Assembly: GCF_900142285.1 (NCBI RefSeq)
Contig: NZ_FRAJ01000013.1
Coordinates: 1-64,000 of the forward strand
Direction: 5' to 3'
Length of the DNA: 64,000 nucleotides
Source: Caminicella sporogenes DSM 14501
GTDB taxonomy: Bacteria > Bacillota > Clostridia > Peptostreptococcales > Caminicellaceae
The stretch's first letter is position 1. Every line of letters starts with the position of its first letter. Below are positions 36,187-44,540 of this stretch, piece after piece. The position numbers and the translations under genes were made by a program. The notes under the pieces are model-generated. The model made no database searches, had not been told where the DNA came from, and saw only the letters and a list, made by a program, of their open reading frames with translations.

Positions 36187-36948
36187 TTAAACTACACTTT
36201 CAGTAATAGGTATAATTGAACCTAAATCTATAAGTTTCTCATTTTCTACATAATCTAATCTTATGGAATATTTATCTAAAAACAATTTTATTTTCTCGTA
36301 ATCAGGATGTAATCTTATATCTCCACAAAATAAAATTTTGTCTTTATCCACAAGCCCACTTGCTCCACCAATAAAACCGTAATTCAGTCCCGGTAAATCT
36401 ATATATCCATGACTTATAAACAACACATCTATCCCATATCTGTCTAACTGTTTTGCAATCCCTTTATCAGATGTAATTACAGCATTCTCATTAACAATGC
36501 ATATTGAGCATTTTGCATATCCCTGTTTTACATTTATTAATTTTATATCTTTTTCTACTAATTTTTCAAAAAGCACTTTATCTGTATACTTAAAATTGTG
36601 TACTGCAAATTTTCCAATCCTTCCTACATTATATGCAATATTATTCGGATAGGTACTTCCTAAAACAGTTTCTCCTAAAATAACTTTAAAATTTAATTTT
36701 TCAAATTGAAAGCGCATATGCTCATAAACATTCGGAGATACAACTATTTCATTTCCACCAACATGATGCATTAATATATCAGGATGACATAATATAGCTT
36801 CATATAAATCACTACAACAACATGTTTTTATAATATTTATACCTTCAGCTCGTATTTTATTCTGAATACATCTGGGAACACGTCTATCAACTATAACTGT
36901 TTTTACTTTACTTTTTGGTATAAATGAAATATCAATGGGCTTTTCCAT
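36187..36948 (-). CDS. DUF6873-type (GME-fold) protein
   Basis: 253 aa. The repeat-like layout of short beta-alpha units with conserved Asp/His/Cys residues (MHHVGGNEIVVSPNVYEHMR, LGSTYPNNIAYNVGRI, GYAKCSICIVNENAVITSDK, FIGGASGLVDKDKILFCGD) suggests the guanidine-modifying-enzyme fold shared with arginine deiminases and amidinotransferases. The catalytic role is unknown. AGGTG sits 6 nt before the ATG at 36948. It marks the last housekeeping-type gene before the accessory pocket. Confidence 0.72.
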   Translation of the reverse strand: MEKPIDISFIPKSKVKTVIVDRRVPRCIQNKIRAEGINIIKTCCCSDLYEAILCHPDILMHHVGGNEIVVSPNVYEHMRFQFEKLNFKVILGETVLGSTYPNNIAYNVGRIGKFAVHNFKYTDKVLFEKLVEKDIKLINVKQGYAKCSICIVNENAVITSDKGIAKQLDRYGIDVLFISHGYIDLPGLNYGFIGGASGLVDKDKILFCGDIRLHPDYEKIKLFLDKYSIRLDYVENEKLIDLGSIIPITESVV

Positions 36949-37519
36949 ATAATCACCTATTTTCATTTTTTATAATTTGAAAGTTTTAAATTAATAAAAG
37001 GTTCTATAATAAATATTGGGATATAAAACCTCATCATTTTTATTTTGCAAAAAAATAATGCACCTGTTAAAAATGTCTTACAATATTGTTTGCGAAACAA
37101 ATACTGAAAGAAGACATTTTAACAACTGCATAACATAATTATATCAATAAACTACTTAATTTAAAATAGGTAAAAACAACAAAAATTTCTCATACAGATA
37201 CTTTTATTCAAAACTAGCTTAAAAAACACAATTATCATGCTTGTGCTTTTATAAATTCAAAAATACATGATTACAAAAATCAATTTATTAAAAATTTGTC
37301 TTTTCAATTTAAACATACTTATTTAATACTTTTAAAAATTTTATAAATCTTATGATTTTCTTCCTCGTTATTACCATATAACTAACCGTTTAGCTCATTA
37401 TATTTGTCAAGAACTTACTAAAATTATTGGTATGACTGAAGGCCACTAAAAATACTAATATTTTATTCCTACAGTTATGCGTATCTTCAACCTAAAAAAT
37501 AAATTCAAATATAATAATA
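36949..37519. other. Non-coding stretch with a folded element
   Basis: About 570 nt between the DUF6873 gene start and the MFS terminator. It holds a nested hairpin at 37066-37123: outer arms GTTAAAAATGTCTT and AAGACATTTTAAC, inner arms TTGTTT and AAACAA around GCG. Short open stretches near 37385-37440 look like protein-gene debris but cannot be named. No complete gene is seen. It could be the scar of a lost mobile element. Confidence 0.45.
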
Positions 37520-37541
37520 GAGTGGAATTGTAATCCCACTC
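37520..37541 (-). terminator. Terminator after the MFS gene
   Basis: On the minus strand GAGTGGGATT/AATTCCACTC form a 10-bp stem (one G-U) with an ACA loop, then TATTATTATATTT. It ends the maturase-exporter operon. Confidence 0.75.
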
Positions 37542-37563
37542 CAATTACTTACAAAGAACCTAT

Positions 37564-38760
37564 TCATTCTTTTATAATTTTTGTTTGTATGTTTTTATTT
37601 AAATTTATTAGTTTTAATAATTTTATTAAACTAATTAAAAGAATGATAATAGATATAAATATTGATACATTTATAGAAATTTTCTGAGTAATATATCCTA
37701 TACCAAATAATCCTATAGGCATAAATGCTTGAGAAAACATCCTTCTAAACGAAAATACTTTACCTCTCATTTCATTTGGTACATTTTCTAAAAAAATCAT
37801 ATTAGTAGCAATTTGTATAATTGGAGAAGTAAATCCATAAGCTAGAGCTGACAATATAAATATTATCGTATTCCATGCTATCAAAAGCAACATAGTTGAA
37901 AAAGTGAAAATTGATATACCTATAAGAATAATATTAAGTTTTTTAAAAGGTATTTTAGAATATAATAAAGCTCCCAAAATTCCTCCTACTCCAAGCAAAG
38001 AGTAAAAAAAACCAATTGAAAGCGAATTACCAATATTTTTTGATATTAATAAAGGAACAATAATTTGAAGTATTGGTAACCCAATCATATTTATTATGGC
38101 AAATAAAGGCATTAAATTTCTAAGAATATAATTTTTTTTAATAAATTCGACACCTAATTTAAAATCATTGACTATATCTTTTATAATGACTTTTTCATAA
38201 GTTTGAATCTTAAATTTAATAAACATCTCCATTATTGCACTAATTAAAAAAGATAATCCATTAATAATAAAACTAATTGCAGGACTTACTATAGTTAATA
38301 AAAAACCACCAAAAATAGGTCCAAAAACGGAAACTAAATTTCTGATTAATTCCATTCTACTTTGTAATTTAATTATATTTTTATCACCATCAACAATCAA
38401 TGGAATAGAAGACAAAATAGTTGGATCAAACATTGCTGAACATATTCCTATAATAAAAGTAGCCATAAATAAATAATAAAGTGATATAGAATTATTTACA
38501 CATAAAATGCCTATATGAATCATTAACATGCCTCTTACTATATCCATATATATTATTATTTTTTTTCTATCTAGTTTATCAGATAATACTCCTAAAAAAG
38601 GGCCTACTAAAACCGAAGGTATTACAGAAATTGCAAATATTGTTCCTAATATTTTAGGTGAATAATTATTTTTTAACAACCACCATAATAAACCTACATT
38701 GTAAATTTGATCACCAATTTGTGAAATAAATTGACCTATCAAAAAAAATAATGAATTCAT
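37564..38760 (-). CDS. MFS exporter
   Basis: 398 aa with twelve predicted membrane helices. The loop-2/3 signature GVLSDKLDRKKIIIYMDIVRG is typical of the major facilitator superfamily, closest to the macrolide-efflux-like MFS_3 group. The start ATG overlaps the maturase stop codon by one base (TAATG), so the two proteins are translationally coupled. Inference: it exports, or gives immunity to, the peptide made by the adjacent radical SAM enzyme. Very AT-rich, like the rest of the pocket. Confidence 0.85.
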   Translation of the reverse strand: MNSLFFLIGQFISQIGDQIYNVGLLWWLLKNNYSPKILGTIFAISVIPSVLVGPFLGVLSDKLDRKKIIIYMDIVRGMLMIHIGILCVNNSISLYYLFMATFIIGICSAMFDPTILSSIPLIVDGDKNIIKLQSRMELIRNLVSVFGPIFGGFLLTIVSPAISFIINGLSFLISAIMEMFIKFKIQTYEKVIIKDIVNDFKLGVEFIKKNYILRNLMPLFAIINMIGLPILQIIVPLLISKNIGNSLSIGFFYSLLGVGGILGALLYSKIPFKKLNIILIGISIFTFSTMLLLIAWNTIIFILSALAYGFTSPIIQIATNMIFLENVPNEMRGKVFSFRRMFSQAFMPIGLFGIGYITQKISINVSIFISIIILLISLIKLLKLINLNKNIQTKIIKE

Positions 38761-40067
38761 TAATTAATATCTCCTTCTATTAAACATAATACTCTATTTT
38801 TAGTGTATTCATCTCCTTGCAAAATAATATATTTTGTAATTTCTTTATTAGCTGCACATCTATATGGATTATTCGATTTTAATTTCCCTGTCAAACTATA
38901 TATTTCTCCTAAACAATTATTACATAGATATCTATTCCAACAATCTTTACAATTTTCAATATTAGATCTTGTAATTTCTTTTAAATATTTAAGTATTTCA
39001 GATTCCGTCCAAATTTTTTCTAAATTACTATTTCTTATATTACCTAGTTTAAACTCATTGAACTTCATATGCATACAAGGGAAAATATCACCACAAGGAT
39101 TAATAACAGGAGAACTCCCTATAGAACATTTTTTACTTGCTACTAGTGTAGCTGAAATTTTATTATCTGATGTAGAATGAGTAAATTTGTATAAATCTAC
39201 CAATTGCTTTTTAGTTAACATCAAATTAGAATTTATTCCTTTTTGTATAGGAACAATTGGAGCAATTCTTGGTAAAACACCATTTGATACACAGAAGTCA
39301 ATAAATGCTGGAACTTCGTCAAAATTTTTTTGCGTTATTGTCATAGAAAGTGCTACTTCTTTCACGTTATACTTTTTTAAATTACTAATAGAACTAAGAA
39401 CTTTTTTATATGAACCTGGTTTATTCCTAATTTTATCATGCTTATGCTCATAAACACTATCCAAACTAATTTGAACTTTATTTAGTCCAGCTTCATGTAA
39501 TTCTTTAATTGTATTTATATCAAATAGGAATCCATTAGTTAATAAAGTTACATCTATATTTTTTTCACTACATTTTTTTACTGTATATAAAACCAAATCT
39601 TTCTTTAATAAGGGCTCTCCTCCAGTTATTGTTAAAACATTAATATTCAATTTATCCATTTGTAATAATATATTATCTATATCATTAAAAGAAATTTCAT
39701 TAACTTTTTTTTGAGAATAATCAACCATACAGTGCTCACAATTCATATTGCAATTATATGTAACTTCAATATTTAGTGATGTTGGATATGCTTCATCTTC
39801 AAATATATGAATTTTTTGTTTGTTTGGATTCTTGCTAAATTCTATAATATTTTGTTCTTTTAAAAAATTTAAAATATCATTTATTTCTTCTTTAGTATAT
39901 TTGTTTCTAAAATATTGATATATATCATTTATACTATTTGTTCCATTAATCAAATTTAATAGCTCTATGACTTCTTTTTCTATTTGAAAATAATTATTTT
40001 CATGTATAATATAAGTTTCTTTTGGTGTATCTCTTAAAAAAATCTTTTTTTTAACAATAGGATACAT
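38760..40067 (-). CDS. Radical SAM/SPASM peptide maturase with PqqD-like domain
   Basis: 435 aa. Residues 1-90 resemble a PqqD/RRE peptide-recognition domain (EKEVIELLNLINGTNSINDI, YTKEEINDILNFLKEQNII). The radical SAM core has CNMNCEHC and LTITGGEPLLKKDL. The C-terminal SPASM region supplies auxiliary-cluster cysteines (KKCSIG, NPCGDIFPCMHM, NCKDCWNRYLCNNCLGEIY, YRCA). This architecture is that of RiPP-modifying enzymes forming thioether, C-C or epimer changes on a small peptide. GAGGTG precedes ATG. The candidate substrate is encoded about 430 nt upstream on the same strand. Confidence 0.88.
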   Translation of the reverse strand: MYPIVKKKIFLRDTPKETYIIHENNYFQIEKEVIELLNLINGTNSINDIYQYFRNKYTKEEINDILNFLKEQNIIEFSKNPNKQKIHIFEDEAYPTSLNIEVTYNCNMNCEHCMVDYSQKKVNEISFNDIDNILLQMDKLNINVLTITGGEPLLKKDLVLYTVKKCSEKNIDVTLLTNGFLFDINTIKELHEAGLNKVQISLDSVYEHKHDKIRNKPGSYKKVLSSISNLKKYNVKEVALSMTITQKNFDEVPAFIDFCVSNGVLPRIAPIVPIQKGINSNLMLTKKQLVDLYKFTHSTSDNKISATLVASKKCSIGSSPVINPCGDIFPCMHMKFNEFKLGNIRNSNLEKIWTESEILKYLKEITRSNIENCKDCWNRYLCNNCLGEIYSLTGKLKSNNPYRCAANKEITKYIILQGDEYTKNRVLCLIEGDIN

Positions 40068-40087
40068 GATATCACCTCATATTAATT

Positions 40088-40440
40088 ATTTTTTAGCATT
40101 TTATATAATTTTAAACGCTTTATATTACTTTGTTAGAATATAAAATTTCTTTATCAATCTGTAAATTTTTTCTGTTTTCAAAAAAATTTCATCTCCTTTT
40201 TATTGAATATTAATATTATATTTTAATCTTAAATATTTAATTTTATTAAAAGCGAATCCTTTATAAATAGACAGCTTATTTTTGAATATATTGAATTTTT
40301 ACACCAACACATAAACCAAACTTTTATTTTTTTAACTATTTGATGCAATTAATCCATCTGACTTTCCAAAATATTCTTCATCTAAAAATGCTACTTATAT
40401 ACTTAGGTTAATATATTATTTTTTATTAGATGCTTTAAAA
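40088..40440. other. Upstream region of the maturase operon
   Basis: About 350 nt of very AT-rich DNA with no clear gene. A minus-strand TTG-started frame of 18 codons (MKTEKIYRLIKKFYILTK) sits after AAGGAG at about 40140-40195, directly before the maturase; it could be a leader or chance. Confidence 0.35.
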
Positions 40441-40464
40441 AAACTATAAATTCTATAAGAAAAT

Positions 40465-40485
40465 GGAGGATTACAATAATCCTCC
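40465..40485 (-). terminator. Terminator after the small peptide gene
   Basis: A perfect 9-bp stem GGAGGATTA/TAATCCTCC with a 3-nt loop follows the peptide stop by 10 nt on the minus strand, then ATTTTCTT. A terminator between precursor and maturase allows excess precursor, as in many RiPP operons. Confidence 0.8.
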
Positions 40486-40495
40486 TTTTACGTTA

Positions 40496-40587
40496 CTAAC
40501 GACAATTAGGTTTTTTTTCTTTCCAATCCCAACATACTAAACTTTTAGCTATTGGAGATTTAGAAGTTTTAATTTTTTTATTTTCAT
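40496..40587 (-). pseudogene. Candidate RiPP precursor peptide, reading frame interrupted
   Basis: AGGAGGTG lies 8 nt before an ATG at 40587. In that frame translation stops after 12 codons (MKIKKLKLLNLQ). If one A were added to the run of seven A just after the start, the frame would be a 30-residue peptide beginning MKIKKIKTSKSPIAK and ending SLVCWDWKEKKPNCR, with the stop at 40496. The Lys-rich leader and C-terminal W-D-W core between two Cys look like a radical SAM substrate. Options are transcriptional slippage, ribosomal frameshift, a homopolymer sequencing error or a dead gene. The adjacent maturase, exporter and terminator favour a real peptide gene. Confidence 0.6.
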
Positions 40588-40795
40588 AATATTCACCTCC
40601 TATTGAATTATTTGAAATATATCACAGTTATATTTAATCATTTTTACCTTATCCTGTAAATATTTAAATTTTTTAAATTATTTGTGTATTTCTTTTTTTA
40701 TATACTATTTATTTCTTTAAATACCATAATATTTAAATAAAATGCATGATTTGCCTTTAATTTCAAAATATGTTAGTATATTATATTAATCCTTT

Positions 40796-41356
40796 GCAGA
40801 TGATTTTGGATTTGAAATATATTTATGTAAACCAAGACATTCTTACACTAAAGACAAAGTAGAAGCTGCAAATAAATTTATAGAATGGCTACTACCATAC
40901 AATCATGAATTTGAGACTGAAAAGGATTTAGTAGAAATAATAAAAACTATAAATTCAAAAGTTAATCAAGCACCAAATCAAGCTACTAATGTTCCACCTA
41001 TACTACTATTTCAAAAAGAAAAGGAGTATTTATCTCCATTACCATGTAATCGTATCATAGAAAGTTATATGAACTACGAGCTGTCAAAGTTCATAAAGAC
41101 TCTCTAGTACATTACAAAGTAAATAAATACTTTGTCCCGCCTAATATATAGATAAAAAAGTAACACTTAAAAATATAGAAAATAAGTTACACATATATTT
41201 TAACACAGAATTAATTTCTGTACATAAAATAAGCAATTAATAGCTTTTTATAATCATAATGATTATAAAAAGCTATTAATTGAAGTTATTAAAAATGAAG
41301 ACAATTTAGAAAATATATGCTTAAATAATCTCAATGAACTAGATAAATTGCTATAA
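40796..41356 (+). pseudogene. istA: IS21-type transposase IstA, 3' relic
   Basis: A C-terminal fragment of IstA is readable with several frame changes: GFEIYLCKPRHSYTKDKVEA, then a stop after IESYMNYELSKFIKTL, a shift into DSLVHYKVNKYFVPP, another into YIDKKVTLKNIENKLHIYFN, and a last into NLENICLNNLNELDKLL. The N-terminal helix-turn-helix and most of the DDE domain are gone. A 23-bp perfect inverted repeat interrupts it at 41234-41282. The gene is dead. Confidence 0.8.
41234..41282. repeat. Perfect 23-bp inverted repeat inside the IstA relic
   Basis: The arm CAATTAATAGCTTTTTATAA plus TCA and its exact complement are separated by only 3 nt (TAA). The palindrome sits in the former coding region, where normal IstA has no such symmetry. 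It may have arisen by template switching, or it may be a hairpin used for termination. Confidence 0.8.
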
Positions 41357-41371
41357 AAACAAGGAGGAAAT

Positions 41372-42105
41372 ATGAATAACTACGTTAAATTTTTAAACAA
41401 TTTAAAAGAACTTGGTTTAAATAACATTAAGAATAATATAGATACATACTTAAATTTAATGTCATCAGGAGAAAAAAACATTATAGATGCTTTATATGAA
41501 TTAAGTAATTTAGAAATAAAAGCAAAACAAGAAAAGGCTATGCTTGCCTGTGTAAAAGTAGCTAATTTCCCTTTTTTAAAAGAAATTGATGAATTTGATT
41601 TTGATTTTCAGCCTAGTGTAAATAAACAACAAATTCTTGACTTAAAAAGTTAAGATTTATTGAAAATAATGAGAATATATTTTTTGTTGGAATTCCTGGA
41701 GTAGACAAGACTCATCTTGCTACTTCCTTAGGAATGGAATGTACAAAGTGCAGATACTCTACATACTTCATTCATTTTCAGGAATTAATTTCGCAATTAA
41801 AAAAAGTTTTAGCAGAAAACCGATTAGAAGCTAGATTAAAACATCATTCAAAGTATAAAATATTAATAATAGATGAAATAGGGTACTTACCGATAGATAC
41901 AGCTGCAGCTAACTTATTCTTTCAACTAATATCTAAAAGATATGAAAGTCATTCAATTATCATAACTACTAACACTGCTTTTTCTAACTGGGGTGAAATA
42001 TTTGGTTCAGCTACTTTAGCTCATGCTATATTAGATGGATTATTACATCATTCTCATGTTATTTTAATTAAAGGACCTTCATACAGACTTCAGTCAAAAA
42101 TTTAA
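41372..42105 (+). pseudogene. istB: IS21-type helper ATPase IstB, frame-shifted relic
   Basis: An intact ribosome site (AAGGAGG) and start give the first 93 residues (MNNYVKFLNNLKELGLNNIK, NLEIKAKQEKAMLACVKVAN), then a stop after LDLKS. The rest continues in other frames: FFVGIPGVDKTHLA has lost the Walker A GTGKT pattern, followed by KYKILIIDEIGYLPIDT and SIIITTNTAFSNWGEIFG. One small stretch is missing between frames. IstB normally activates IstA; both genes are dead here. Confidence 0.85.
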
Positions 42106-42324
42106 TATTTTTACAGTTTTTCTAAAAAACTGTCGATTCGCTTTTTTGTACAAAATTATTTTCCACTTTTCATACAAATTTATATTGACATTTACATATA
42201 ATAACTTTGTAGCTTAATTAATCTTGTAAACTGGTGTTAACAACTATAAAAATTGCTTCAAAATAAGAAAAGGCAGGCATTTCAAAGAATACCTACCCCA
42301 AATATTGACATAAAACTAAAAAAA

Positions 42325-42341
42325 TCAACCTTTTTGGTTGA
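42325..42341 (-). terminator. Terminator of the tRNA operon
   Basis: Minus-strand TCAACC-AAAAA-GGTTGA hairpin followed by TTTTTTTAG, 9 nt after the tRNA-Cys CCA end. Confidence 0.82.
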
Positions 42342-42349
42342 CTTGAAAT

Positions 42350-42424
<75 letters not shown>

Positions 42425-42435
42425 ATATATTTAAT

Positions 42436-42510
42436 TGGAGCGGTAGAAGGGATTCGAACCCTCGACCCTCGCCTTGGCAAGGCGATGCTCTACCACTGAG
42501 CCACTACCGC
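42436..42510 (-). tRNA. tRNA-Gly (GCC)
   Basis: Minus strand cloverleaf starting GCGGTAGTGGCTCAGTGGT, anticodon GCC, T-loop GTTCGAATC and encoded TCCA end. Confidence 0.95.
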
Positions 42511-42511
42511 A

Positions 42512-42587
42512 TGGTGCCCAGAGGCGGAATCGAACCACCGACACGGGGATTTTCAGTCCCCTGCTCTACCGACTGAGCTATCTGGGC
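42512..42587 (-). tRNA. tRNA-Phe (GAA)
   Basis: Minus strand cloverleaf starting GCCCAGATAGCTCAGTCGG, anticodon GAA in CTGAAAA, T-loop GTTCGATTC, encoded ACCA end. It is the tRNA sensed by the pheST T-box of this window. Confidence 0.95.
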
Positions 42588-42590
42588 ATA

Positions 42591-42667
42591 TGGCGACCCG
42601 GAAGGGACTCGAACCCTCGGCCTCTAGCGTGACAGGCTAGCGTTCTAACCAACTGAACTACCGGGCC
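42591..42667 (-). tRNA. tRNA-Asp (GTC)
   Basis: Minus strand cloverleaf with acceptor GGCCCGG/CCGGGTC, anticodon GTC in CTGTCAC, T-loop GTTCGAGTC and encoded GCCA end. Confidence 0.95.
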
Positions 42668-42668
42668 A

Positions 42669-42774
42669 AATCAAATATAAATTAAAAATTATGAATTAAG
42701 AATTAAAAATTATATTAAAATTTTCCTTAATAATTCTTAATTATTAATTTTTAATTCTTAATTAAATTTGATTG
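42669..42774. repeat. AT-rich inverted repeat between tRNA-Asp and tRNA-Val
   Basis: Imperfect inverted arms of about 45 nt, both beginning ATCAAAT at their outer ends and built of AATTAAGAATTAAAAATTA words, fill the whole spacer. They would fold in the tRNA precursor. It resembles in style, but not in words, the repeat near the 5S gene. Confidence 0.65.
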
Positions 42775-42778
42775 AATC

Positions 42779-42854
42779 TGGTGGGCGCAATAGGACTTGA
42801 ACCTATGACCCCCTGCTTGTAAGGCAGGTGCTCTCCCAGCTGAGCTATGCGCCC
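42779..42854 (-). tRNA. tRNA-Val (TAC)
   Basis: Minus strand cloverleaf with acceptor GGGCGCA/TGCGCCC, anticodon TAC in CTTACAA, T-loop GTTCAAGTC and encoded ACCA end. First gene of the cluster. Confidence 0.95.
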
Positions 42855-42874
42855 TCCCCAAACTGACAGATATT

Positions 42875-42903
42875 ATAATACTATATTTTAATATCAATGT
42901 CAA
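42875..42903 (-). promoter_or_regulatory. Promoter of the tRNA Val-Asp-Phe-Gly-Cys cluster
   Basis: TTGACA (42898-42903) and TATTAT (42875-42880) on the minus strand, 17 nt apart, about 20 nt before tRNA-Val. Confidence 0.75.
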
Positions 42904-43050
42904 TATGTTTTAAGATAAAAATTTAATTTTTCCTTTCAGCCGCAACACAAAAATAAATCTTTATTAATTGCAAAAATTAATTATAAATTTTATTTTTTAA
43001 ATTTTCAAATCTAACAACCTCTTAATCAAATAAAAAATTCTACAACTGAT

Positions 43051-43932
43051 TTAATTTTTTGCTCTTTTTAAAATATCTATAAGCTGCTCTTTATTGAATT
43101 TATAAAAAGTATTGCAAAAATGACATTGAATTTCAGCTTCCTCATCTTCTTCGATAATATTCTTTAATTCTTCCTCACCTAAACTTATAAGTGCCCGTTC
43201 AATTTTTTCCAGCGAACAATCACATACAAAATCAACTTCTTTCTTTTCTCCTACTTCTACATCAAAATCTTTCAATATTCTTCTCATTATTTCTTCTCCT
43301 GATAATCCTTCTGCCACCATAGCTGATACCGGTGGTACATCTTTAATACATTCTTCTAATTTTATCAAAATTTCTTCTTCTACATCAGGTAAAGGTTGAA
43401 TAATAAATCCTCCCGCAGCCTTCACACTACCATCTACATCAATTAAAACACCTAAAGATACCACAGAAGGCTGTTGCTCTGAATACATATAATAAGCTGC
43501 TAAATCTTCTGCTATTTCTCCACTAATTAAATTTGCTTGTCCTATATATGGTTCTTTTAACCCAAGGTCTTTTATTACTCTCAATTTCCCTCTACCTACA
43601 GCTCCACCTACATCTAATTTTCCCTTGTCATTTAATTTAACTTTAGCATTTGGATTAGATATATACGCCTTTACATTTCCAGTCGAATCTGAAACTGCTA
43701 CAATTGATTTTATTTCATTACTTCCCAATATTTGCAATGTCAATTTATCTTTTTCACCCTTTAACATATATCCCATAATTGAAGCTGCAGTTATTGTCCT
43801 CCCAAGAGCTGCAGTTGAAACAGGAGTCGTTTTATGTATTTTTCTAGCTTTTTCCACCATTTCAGTTGTTATTGCTACGAATACTCTTATATTTTTATTT
43901 CCTGCAAGTCCTCTTACTATATAGTTTTTCAT
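43051..43932 (-). CDS. hslO: Hsp33 redox-regulated chaperone
   Basis: 293 aa. N-terminal Hsp33 fold (IVRGLAGNKNIRVFVAITTE, TTPVSTAALGRTITAASIMG, GGFIIQPLPDVEEE). The C-terminal switch has four Cys, as CDC and CHFC, which bind zinc when reduced. Oxidation unfolds this region and activates holdase activity in the cytoplasm. GGAGGG precedes ATG. Length and motifs are standard. Confidence 0.96.
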   Translation of the reverse strand: MKNYIVRGLAGNKNIRVFVAITTEMVEKARKIHKTTPVSTAALGRTITAASIMGYMLKGEKDKLTLQILGSNEIKSIVAVSDSTGNVKAYISNPNAKVKLNDKGKLDVGGAVGRGKLRVIKDLGLKEPYIGQANLISGEIAEDLAAYYMYSEQQPSVVSLGVLIDVDGSVKAAGGFIIQPLPDVEEEILIKLEECIKDVPPVSAMVAEGLSGEEIMRRILKDFDVEVGEKKEVDFVCDCSLEKIERALISLGEEELKNIIEEDEEAEIQCHFCNTFYKFNKEQLIDILKRAKN

Positions 43933-44145
43933 AACTATCCCTCCGTTTCAATTATAAAATTGCAAACTACATATTACAAGCTCTAAACTTATAACTTATT
44001 TGAACTATCTCAAATAAAAAAACTACACTAATCTGTAAAAACTTACAATATTATTTTTAACAAAATACAAATAGCTGATAAAATTTATCTATAAAAAATT
44101 TCTTTATTCAAAAATTTTATAAATAAATATCTATAACATTAGTAA

Positions 44146-44166
44146 AGCCCTGATAATATCAGGGCT
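44146..44166 (-). terminator. Terminator after the cold-shock gene
   Basis: Stem AGCCCTGAT/ATCAGGGCT with a 3-nt loop lies downstream of the csp stop on the minus strand; the T-tract is short. Confidence 0.7.
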
Positions 44167-44198
44167 GACAGACAATCAATTTAATTGTTCATTATACA

Positions 44199-44396
44199 CT
44201 ATAATTTTACAACTTGAGCTGCTTGAGGTCCTTTTTCACCTTCTACAACTTCAAATTCAACTTCTTGATTTTCCTCTAAAGTTCTAAATCCTTGTTGTTG
44301 AATAGCAGTATAATGTACAAATACATCATTTCCATCTTCTCCGGTTATAAATCCATAACCTTTTTCACTATTAAACCATTTTACTTTACCTTTCAT
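44199..44396 (-). CDS. Cold-shock protein (CspA family)
   Basis: 65 aa single OB fold with the RNA-binding motifs KGYGFIT (RNP1-like) and DVFVHYTAI (RNP2-like), starting [17 protein letters not shown]. It acts as an RNA chaperone that melts mRNA structure. AGGAGG precedes ATG. A strong promoter and a palindrome at the mRNA start lie upstream. Confidence 0.97.
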   Translation of the reverse strand: MKGKVKWFNSEKGYGFITGEDGNDVFVHYTAIQQQGFRTLEENQEVEFEVVEGEKGPQAAQVVKL

Positions 44397-44432
44397 TAAA
44401 CAATCCTCCTAAAAACTTTCAAAATAAAAATT

Positions 44433-44450
44433 AATTAAGCTAGCTTAATT
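44433..44450. repeat. 18-bp perfect palindrome at the predicted csp mRNA start
   Basis: AATTAAGCTAGCTTAATT is its own complement. Measured from the -10 box, the transcript would begin at or next to 44450, so the palindrome is the very 5' end of the leader, as a hairpin, or an operator. Confidence 0.75.
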
Positions 44451-44456
44451 GTATTT

Positions 44457-44485
44457 ATTTTACCACATTTAATATATTGTGTCAA
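44457..44485 (-). promoter_or_regulatory. Promoter of the cold-shock gene
   Basis: TTGACA (44480-44485) and TAAAAT (44457-44462) on the minus strand with 17 nt between. Confidence 0.8.
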
Positions 44486-44540
44486 ATATTTTTTAGATAA
44501 TTATATTATGCTCAATATTATGACAAGATATACATAAAAA

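Noticed and set aside
37385-37475. Transposase-like debris after the MFS terminator
   Set aside because: A short readable stretch exists, but it is too short to match to any family by eye, so it is only mentioned as possible debris.
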